Shown: piece after piece, positions 1-5,087 of the stretch
How the letters are laid out: the number at the start of each line of letters is the position of its first letter
Position numbering within the stretch: position 1 is the stretch's first letter
Assembly (NCBI GenBank): GCA_017615405.1
Contig: JAGAAE010000202.1
Location: 1 to 6,590 of the forward strand
DNA length: 6,590 bases
Direction: 5' to 3'
DNA from: Clostridia bacterium
Lineage (GTDB): Bacteria; Bacillota; Clostridia; Oscillospirales; Acutalibacteraceae
Made by a program: the position numbers and the translations under genes
The notes under the pieces: generated by a model
The model's input: the letters and a program-made list of their open reading frames with translations, nothing else
Told to the model about the DNA's origin: nothing
The model's database searches: none

Positions 1-1
1 C

Positions 2-976
2 GTTCAGATATTCAAACTTACCGATTTCGGAAAACTTATAATGACTGCGACCGGTCTTACCAAAAGCGGCGAATATGAAAAGTCTTTGCCTGTATGGCGT
101 GAAATTTTAGCGCAGGATGCGAACTGCCAGGCGGCGTACAACGGAATTGCGAAGGCGCTCATTACGACGGGTGACTATGACGGGGCTCTCAAAATGGCAA
201 AAATGGGCAAAAATCCCGACCTTTACGGCGAAGCCTTTACCAAGGTCCGCACGTCATTCATAAACAATTATTTCTACGTATTGTTCTTGGTTTTGATCGC
301 TGTTGCCGCGGTTATTACGGTTTTGGTTATCATAAAGCGGAAAAAGAATATCATTCTCATAAAGAATAAGGATATAACAGCTTCGATCGGCGCGTGCGTC
401 CATCCGTTTTCATATTTCAAAAACGTTAAGGATAATAAGCGAACAAAACTGATAATGGCGGGAGTCTTTACCTTCCTTCTCTTCTTTGTTACGCTTTTAT
501 GCGACTTTTTCCACGGCAATATGTATGGATTTACCGATACGGGATCGTATAATCTTTTCTATACCCTTCTCGGAACTTCGGGTATAATTGCGTTGTATAC
601 GGTCGCAAACTGGGGCGTTTGCTCCATTCAGGGCGGCAGGGGCAGAATGTCCGAGGTCTTTATTGCCGTTTCCTACAGTATCGTACCTCTTATAGTTTAC
701 AGATTGTTTTATCTCATAATCTCCAATATCCTCGTGCCGAAGGAGGCATTCTTCCTCGGCTTGTTTGAGGCGCTTGCGTGGATCTTCGTTCTCTTTTCGC
801 TCGCCGTCGCTAATATGGAGATACACGAATACGACTTTTTCAAGGTCCTTAAAACGACCGTGATAATTCTTCTCGGAATGGGTCTTATCATCTTCCTGTT
901 GTTTATGATCGTTATCCTTATACAACAGCTTATAACGTTTATTAAGACCATATATAACGAATTGCTTTTGAGGTAG
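2..976 (+). CDS. Yip1-family multi-pass membrane protein with TPR-like and NHL-tail region, 5' partial
   Basis: The frame is open from base 2, so the ATG at 41 is probably internal; no ribosome binding site precedes it. 324 residues are visible (numbered from base 2). Residues 1-10 (VQIFKLTDFG) resemble the end of an NHL/beta-propeller repeat. Residues about 18-75 form a TPR-like pair (SGEYEKSLPVWREIL, then TTGDYDGALKMAKMG). A transmembrane helix follows at about 91-111 with a basic KRKK end. The rest is a Yip1-type domain with about five hydrophobic helices, an HPFSYFKNVK entry motif, an ANWGVCSIQGGRGRMSEVF stretch, and the C-terminal TIYNELLLR. From memory, proteins with NHL, TPR and Yip1 parts sit beside DUF5696 and sugar ABC genes in Bacillota; their function is unknown. 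By hydrophobicity, NHL and TPR parts would be extracytoplasmic if an upstream signal sequence exists. The family call is fairly sure; a role in sensing or transporter assembly is a guess. Confidence 0.82.
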   Translation, partial: VQIFKLTDFGKLIMTATGLTKSGEYEKSLPVWREILAQDANCQAAYNGIAKALITTGDYDGALKMAKMGKNPDLYGEAFTKVRTSFINNYFYVLFLVLIAVAAVITVLVIIKRKKNIILIKNKDITASIGACVHPFSYFKNVKDNKRTKLIMAGVFTFLLFFVTLLCDFFHGNMYGFTDTGSYNLFYTLLGTSGIIALYTVANWGVCSIQGGRGRMSEVFIAVSYSIVPLIVYRLFYLIISNILVPKEAFFLGLFEALAWIFVLFSLAVANMEIHEYDFFKVLKTTVIILLGMGLIIFLLFMIVILIQQLITFIKTIYNELLLR

Positions 977-980
977 GAGG
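975..980 (+). promoter_or_regulatory. Ribosome binding site of the DUF5696 gene
   Basis: A perfect AGGAGG lies 7 bases before the ATG at 988. Its first two bases are the last two of the preceding TAG stop, so ribosomes ending the Yip1-family gene stop on top of this site. This supports the start at 988 and suggests coupled translation of the two genes. Confidence 0.85.
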
Positions 981-987
981 GTAGAGT

Positions 988-3198
988 ATGAGTTACAAAA
1001 GATTTTCCTCCTTCGTAGTTGCGATCATTCTGTGTTTATGTGTTTGCGGCTGCGGCAAGAGTAACAATTTAGTCGTATATAAAGGGACGTATATAGGCGG
1101 AGTCAAGTATGATATGCCCGAAAGCAAAGACATCGCCTCTATCGGCGATTATTCCCTGTCTATCGAAGGGGATCATGCCTCTCCCTTGCTTAAAAAGACC
1201 GGTTGCAGCAAGACTTGGGGAATTCTCCCGGTGGACTTTTTAAGCGGCTGGGATTACGAATTCGGCTCACCGATATCCGAATCGGCGCTGTTTCTTAATT
1301 ACTATGACCCGACGTATGAAAAATTCTTTACCCTCAATTCTTCCGACACCGTTCCGAACGGCAGGATCCTTACAAAGGACATAGAAAACGGCGTCAAGAT
1401 AACCTACTATTTCGATGAGGTCAAGGTGTCTGTCCCGGTGACCTATACTTTATGTGAAAAGGGACTGGAAATCTCGATCGATCCGCTCGAAATAGTTGAG
1501 GATAAGTTTATTGTAATGTCGGTCTCGGTCGCTCCCTTCTTCTGCAGTGCAAAAAATGAAAAAAGCGAAAACAGATACCTCTTTGTCCCGTCGGGCAGCG
1601 GAGCCGTAATGTATACCGATTGTCGCGGAGCGGCGAGGACGTATGAAGAAGAGGTCTACGGTGAGGACCTTGCGCGGGAGAAAAAATGGAGCTATACGAA
1701 TTCAAAGCAGATAAATATGCCGGTTTTCGGTGCCGTGGACGACAGCGAAGCGTTGTACGGAATAATAACTTCAGGCGCGGCAAGTTCTTCCATAGGAGCC
1801 TATGTCGGTGATAAAAATGCCGGATATTCGGGCGTTTATCCGATATTCAACATTCGTTCATATAACAACGTTCAGGTAGACATAGGCGGAACTACGGGGC
1901 TTAAAAACTTCATCCGTCTCGCCGATAAGCGCAATCCCGAAAAATTCAAGGTAAGATACGGTATATTGAGTGGGGAAGATGCTTCTCTTGCCGGTATAGC
2001 GTCGGCGTACCGTGATTATCTCGGCTTAAAGAGCGGAACTTCCTCAAAACTTCTCAATCTTTCGATGCTTGGCGGACTTATGGCGGAAAGAAACGCCCTC
2101 GGCGTACCGTATTCGCAATTCTCCGCCACTACCACCATCTCTGAGGCGAAAACGATCCTTGAAGAACTGAAAACCGAAACGGGCGCGTCCTTTAACGTAC
2201 GACTTCTTGGCTTTGGTAAAAGCGGTCTTACGATCGACAAAATCGGCGGTGACTTTTCACTTAACAAGAGTCTCGGCTCAAAATCCGATTTGAAAGATTT
2301 TGCCGATTATTGCGCAAAAAACAAATCAAAACTTTGGTTTGATTTTGATATCGTAAACTTTATTTCGTCGGGTTCGGGGTATTCAAATCGCAATGACGCC
2401 GCGGTCGATACTACCGATTACAGAGTCAAAAAATATCAGTTTGATATAGCTTTGCGTAAGGTCGATACGTCAAAGAAATCGACCTATCTTCTCAGCCGCT
2501 CAGCGTTGCCGAACGCGATAGACAACGCGGCAAAAACGGTAAAAGATTTCGGGATCCCGGGCGTTTCGTTCTCAACGCTCGGCAACTGTGCCTATTCCGA
2601 TTTTGATAAAAACAAATACTATGGAAAATGCGGCATTGTCTCCGACGTTGGCGGAGGACTTAAAAAGATAAAAAAGGCGAAGACCTCGGTCTGTACCTCT
2701 GCGGCTAACGACTATGCCGCCGCCGCATCCGATTTTATTGACGAAATGCCTACGGTCAGCTCCTCCTTCATCTCCTTTGATAAGGACGTTCCTTTCTATG
2801 CAATGGTCTATTCGGGATGTAAGGAAAATGCGATCTCGATAAATCTTTCTTCCACACCTCGGGATAAATTCCTCGATGCGGTAAAGACGGGGAGCGGTCT
2901 CTCGTTCGTCTTGGCAAACGACGTCAACTCCGACGCCGTCAACAGTCAGTACACCGCCTATATTTCCTCTTCGTATGCGAGTATGAAGGATACGATCGTC
3001 GCCTATGCCGGGGAGTATAACGATTGCTTTAATGCTGTTTCCGGAAGCACCGTAAAGTCTTATTATGAGAAAAACGGCGTTTCAAAGACCGTTTTTGAAA
3101 ACGGGACTGTCGTTATCGTTAATAAAACCGAAGCTGCCGTAACGGTCGACGGACTGACGGCGGATGCAAAAAGTTTCGTATGGAGGTCAGCGGCATGA
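988..3198 (+). CDS. DUF5696-family surface lipoprotein, putative carbohydrate-active protein
   Basis: 736 residues. Start fixed by AGGAGG 7 bases upstream. Residues 1-22 are a lipoprotein signal: K4/R5, a hydrophobic core, then V19-C20-G21-C22, with C22 the likely lipidated residue. An N-terminal beta-rich region (about 29-340) holds MPESKDIASIGDYSLSIE (from 43) and YLFVPSGSGAVMY (197-209), which I recognise as a DUF5696 hallmark. A probable alpha/beta barrel follows (about 350-640): GFGKSG at 408, LWFDFDIV at 449, LGNCAYSDF at 531, VPFYAMVYSGC at 601. The tail has GV(698)...FENGTVVIVN (703-712), like the C-terminal sandwich of glycosidases. The family is linked to CUT1 sugar importers, and a glycan hydrolase or glycan-binding role is inferred, not shown; catalytic residues are not assigned. 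D452 and D454 at a strand end are candidates. The mature chain has about ten cysteines besides C22, unusual for an exported protein. The stop overlaps the next start. Confidence 0.85.
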   Translation: MSYKRFSSFVVAIILCLCVCGCGKSNNLVVYKGTYIGGVKYDMPESKDIASIGDYSLSIEGDHASPLLKKTGCSKTWGILPVDFLSGWDYEFGSPISESALFLNYYDPTYEKFFTLNSSDTVPNGRILTKDIENGVKITYYFDEVKVSVPVTYTLCEKGLEISIDPLEIVEDKFIVMSVSVAPFFCSAKNEKSENRYLFVPSGSGAVMYTDCRGAARTYEEEVYGEDLAREKKWSYTNSKQINMPVFGAVDDSEALYGIITSGAASSSIGAYVGDKNAGYSGVYPIFNIRSYNNVQVDIGGTTGLKNFIRLADKRNPEKFKVRYGILSGEDASLAGIASAYRDYLGLKSGTSSKLLNLSMLGGLMAERNALGVPYSQFSATTTISEAKTILEELKTETGASFNVRLLGFGKSGLTIDKIGGDFSLNKSLGSKSDLKDFADYCAKNKSKLWFDFDIVNFISSGSGYSNRNDAAVDTTDYRVKKYQFDIALRKVDTSKKSTYLLSRSALPNAIDNAAKTVKDFGIPGVSFSTLGNCAYSDFDKNKYYGKCGIVSDVGGGLKKIKKAKTSVCTSAANDYAAAASDFIDEMPTVSSSFISFDKDVPFYAMVYSGCKENAISINLSSTPRDKFLDAVKTGSGLSFVLANDVNSDAVNSQYTAYISSSYASMKDTIVAYAGEYNDCFNAVSGSTVKSYYEKNGVSKTVFENGTVVIVNKTEAAVTVDGLTADAKSFVWRSAA
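3182..3186 (+). promoter_or_regulatory. Ribosome binding site deciding the first permease start
   Basis: GGAGG lies inside the last codons of the DUF5696 gene, 8 bases before the ATG at 3195. An in-frame ATG at 3180 overlaps this site and has no site of its own, so 3195 is the better start. The ATGA overlap (3195-3198) fits stop-restart translation. Confidence 0.85.
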
Positions 3199-4112
3199 AA
3201 TCGAACAAGAAAAGGCGCGGAATAGAGACGATGAGCCGTCGCGCCGGCAGATTGTTTATTCTGCCGTGGGAGATCGGCATGGTCTTTTTCGTCATAGTGC
3301 CGCTGTTTATTTCGGTTGCTTATGCTTTTTGCGAGGTCAACTTCAAGGTCGGCGGAATTGATTATCATTTCGTATTTTTGGATAATTTCAAGTACCTTTT
3401 AAAAGAAGACCCGTATTATACCGATACGCTTGTTTCCTCCCTGACTTCGCTTTTATATACCGTTCCGATAATCGTCGCGGTCAGTCTGATACTCGGCATC
3501 GTCCTCAACCAGAAATTTAAAGGCAGGATAATAATGCGAGCCATATTCTTTCTGCCCGTAATAATCGCGGCGGGCGTAGTGCTTGATATCCTTACCACCC
3601 AGATCAACGGTCAGCCGCCGATAATTCAGCTCGGCTCAACTTCGACGACCATGAGCGACGGCGGGGGATATCTTGATGCAACGGCGCTGCTTAACGGGCT
3701 TCGTCTCCCCGAGGCGGTGACCGGTATGATGTCGAAATACATTACGATGATCTTCAATCTCCTATGGCGAAGCGGGATCCAGATCATTCTGTTTATCTCG
3801 GGACTTCAGACCATCCCCGACTCATTATATGAGGTCTCGAAGATCGAGGGAGCCTCGAAATGGGAAGAATTCTGGATGATAACCTTCCCGATGCTTCGCG
3901 ACGTGACCCTCCTCGTAACGGTCTTTACCGTTCTCGAGGAAATGGTTTCGACATCCAATGAAGTAATGTCAAACGCCCAGAGTATGATCTCGGGTCAGCA
4001 GCGTTACGATATGCCTACCGCTATGATATGGTTTTACTTCCTTTGTGTGCTTGTAATGTGCGGTATACTTCTCGTTCCTCTCTTCCGCTCCTTCAAGCGC
4101 AAGTGGGATTAA
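3195..4112 (+). CDS. Carbohydrate ABC transporter permease, UgpA/MalF-like (first subunit)
   Basis: 305 residues, usual for this family. Forms half of the membrane channel of a CUT1-type sugar importer. A basic N-terminus (KSNKKRRG) is followed by TM1 at about 20-45 (with LPWEIGMVFFVIVPLF). Further helices lie at about 79-104, 112-133, 183-203, 236-250 and 275-300. The EAA loop that docks the ATPase is E213-VSKIEGA-S221 onward to P232, with IEGA in place of the common IDGA; G219 is kept and FWMITFP ends the loop. From about 138 to 181 there is a hydrophilic, G/S/T-rich stretch (with MSDGGGYLDATALL), likely an external loop larger than in minimal permeases. The binding-protein-dependent permease call is secure; the substrate is unknown. 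It overlaps the DUF5696 gene by 4 bases and lies 12 bases before its partner permease, so the subunits are likely made together. No ATPase gene is in view. Confidence 0.93.
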   Translation: MKSNKKRRGIETMSRRAGRLFILPWEIGMVFFVIVPLFISVAYAFCEVNFKVGGIDYHFVFLDNFKYLLKEDPYYTDTLVSSLTSLLYTVPIIVAVSLILGIVLNQKFKGRIIMRAIFFLPVIIAAGVVLDILTTQINGQPPIIQLGSTSTTMSDGGGYLDATALLNGLRLPEAVTGMMSKYITMIFNLLWRSGIQIILFISGLQTIPDSLYEVSKIEGASKWEEFWMITFPMLRDVTLLVTVFTVLEEMVSTSNEVMSNAQSMISGQQRYDMPTAMIWFYFLCVLVMCGILLVPLFRSFKRKWD

Positions 4113-4119
4113 GGGGGTG
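4111..4119 (+). promoter_or_regulatory. Ribosome binding site of the second permease
   Basis: AAGGGGGTG, a variant of AAGGAGGTG, overlaps the TAA stop of the first permease and ends 5 bases before the ATG at 4125. It supports that start and coupled synthesis of the two permeases. Confidence 0.75.
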
Positions 4120-4124
4120 TCGGT

Positions 4125-5042
4125 ATGGATAGAAAAAAGATTCTTAAAAAGACGACCTCCGTTCTCGGCTCCGTAGCGCGTTGGGTTTTCCTGATATCGG
4201 TCGGTTACATAGCGCTTTATCCGATATTCGTAATGATATCGAACTCGTTGATGACGATGGACGACGTTCTTGATCAAAGCGTCGTTTACGTTCCGAAAAC
4301 GATCACCTTTGAAAACTTTCAGACGGCGTTTGAAAGACTTGATTTTTACAATTCGCTTAAAAGCACGCTTCTTATCCCGATCCTTTCGGGTATGATAGAG
4401 GTCGTGACCTGCGCGATAACGGCTTACGGTTTTGCCCGGTTCAATTTCCGTGAAAAAAACTTCCTGTTCGGGCTTGTTATCGCAACGATCGCCGTCCCGT
4501 CGACTCTGCTGATGATACCCCAGTATACCGGATTCTATAACTTTGATCCCTTGAAGATCATCGCGATGTTCAATAAGTTGACGGGTCAGAATTTGCAGAT
4601 AAATTTCCTTAACACCGGCTTTACCATGTGGCTTCCGTCTCTGTTTTCGGTGGGCTTGCGTTCCGGCGTGTTCATATTTATCTACCGCCAGTTTTTCAAG
4701 GGTCTTCCGAAAGAGTTTGAAGAAGCGGCATACGTCGACGGTGCAAATCCGCTTACGGCATTTGTAAAGGTCATAGTTCCTTCGTCGACCGTACCGATAG
4801 TGACCGTAACGGTATTCTCGCTCGTTTGGCATTGGAACGAATATTATACGACGAATATGTTTTTGGCGGAAAGCAATCGCCCGCTCGCGGTAATGCTCAA
4901 GATAATTGCGGGGGATACAAAGCTTGCAAACGGCGTTCGTATGGCCGGTGCGCTGATCTTTATTATCCCGGTGCTGACGGTATATCTCATATTGCAGCGC
5001 AAGTTTATAAAAAGTATCGACAAGGTAGGAATTGTAGGTTAA
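4125..5042 (+). CDS. Carbohydrate ABC transporter permease, UgpE/MalG-like (second subunit)
   Basis: 305 residues. Second membrane subunit of the CUT1 sugar importer. The basic start (MDRKKILKK) precedes TM1 at about 20-40 (WVFLISVGYIALYPIFVMIS); the PKTITFENFQTAF segment after it is typical of MalG-type subunits, where an N-terminal external loop precedes the core. Other helices are at about 82-104, 113-133, 166-187, 222-240 and 268-290. The EAA loop is canonical: E200-AAYVDGANP-L210 through P219, preceded by YRQFFKGLPKEF. VWHWNEYY follows at 234-241, common in COG0395 proteins. Residues about 139-164 form a longer loop between helices, as I recall for permeases linked to DUF5696 genes. The C-terminus (KFIKSIDKVGIVG) is family-like. 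It pairs with the upstream permease; the ATPase must come from another locus. Substrate unknown. Confidence 0.94.
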   Translation: MDRKKILKKTTSVLGSVARWVFLISVGYIALYPIFVMISNSLMTMDDVLDQSVVYVPKTITFENFQTAFERLDFYNSLKSTLLIPILSGMIEVVTCAITAYGFARFNFREKNFLFGLVIATIAVPSTLLMIPQYTGFYNFDPLKIIAMFNKLTGQNLQINFLNTGFTMWLPSLFSVGLRSGVFIFIYRQFFKGLPKEFEEAAYVDGANPLTAFVKVIVPSSTVPIVTVTVFSLVWHWNEYYTTNMFLAESNRPLAVMLKIIAGDTKLANGVRMAGALIFIIPVLTVYLILQRKFIKSIDKVGIVG

Positions 5043-5059
5043 AACTGCAATGATATAAA
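5032..5059 (+). promoter_or_regulatory. Candidate internal promoter before the binding-protein gene
   Basis: A possible extended -10 (TGATATAAA, 5051-5059, TATAAA at 5054) follows a weak -35 (TTGTAG, 5032-5037) by 16 bases. The predicted start near 5066 would leave a leader of about 20 bases that still includes the ribosome binding site. The -35 matches only half of TTGACA and AT-rich gaps give chance matches, so this is tentative. It would explain higher expression of the binding protein than of the permeases. Confidence 0.3.
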
Positions 5060-5073
5060 AACATTTTTCAAAG

Positions 5074-5080
5074 AAAGGTG
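5074..5080 (+). promoter_or_regulatory. Ribosome binding site of the solute-binding protein gene
   Basis: AAAGGTG ends 7 bases before the ATG at 5088, in an AT-rich leader. It sets the start of the lipoprotein signal sequence that follows directly. Confidence 0.75.
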
Positions 5081-5087
5081 AAAAATT

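Noticed and set aside
41..43. ATG at 41 as the true start of the first gene
   Set aside because: The frame is open back to base 2 with an NHL-like strand encoded before it, and no ribosome binding site lies upstream of the ATG.
497..925. Minus-strand open frame (142 codons) opposite the Yip1-family domain
   Set aside because: The sense frame encodes well-formed membrane helices and Yip1-type motifs; the antisense product is a charged shadow.
3969..4832. Long minus-strand open frame (287 codons) across the junction of the two permease genes
   Set aside because: It is antisense to two clear permeases with intact EAA motifs; its translation is rich in R, K, H and Y with no recognisable domain, as expected for the mirror of membrane-protein codons.
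5043..5087. Transcription terminator between the second permease and the binding-protein gene
   Set aside because: The short T run (5064-5068) has no GC-rich inverted repeat before it, so no intrinsic terminator can be supported.
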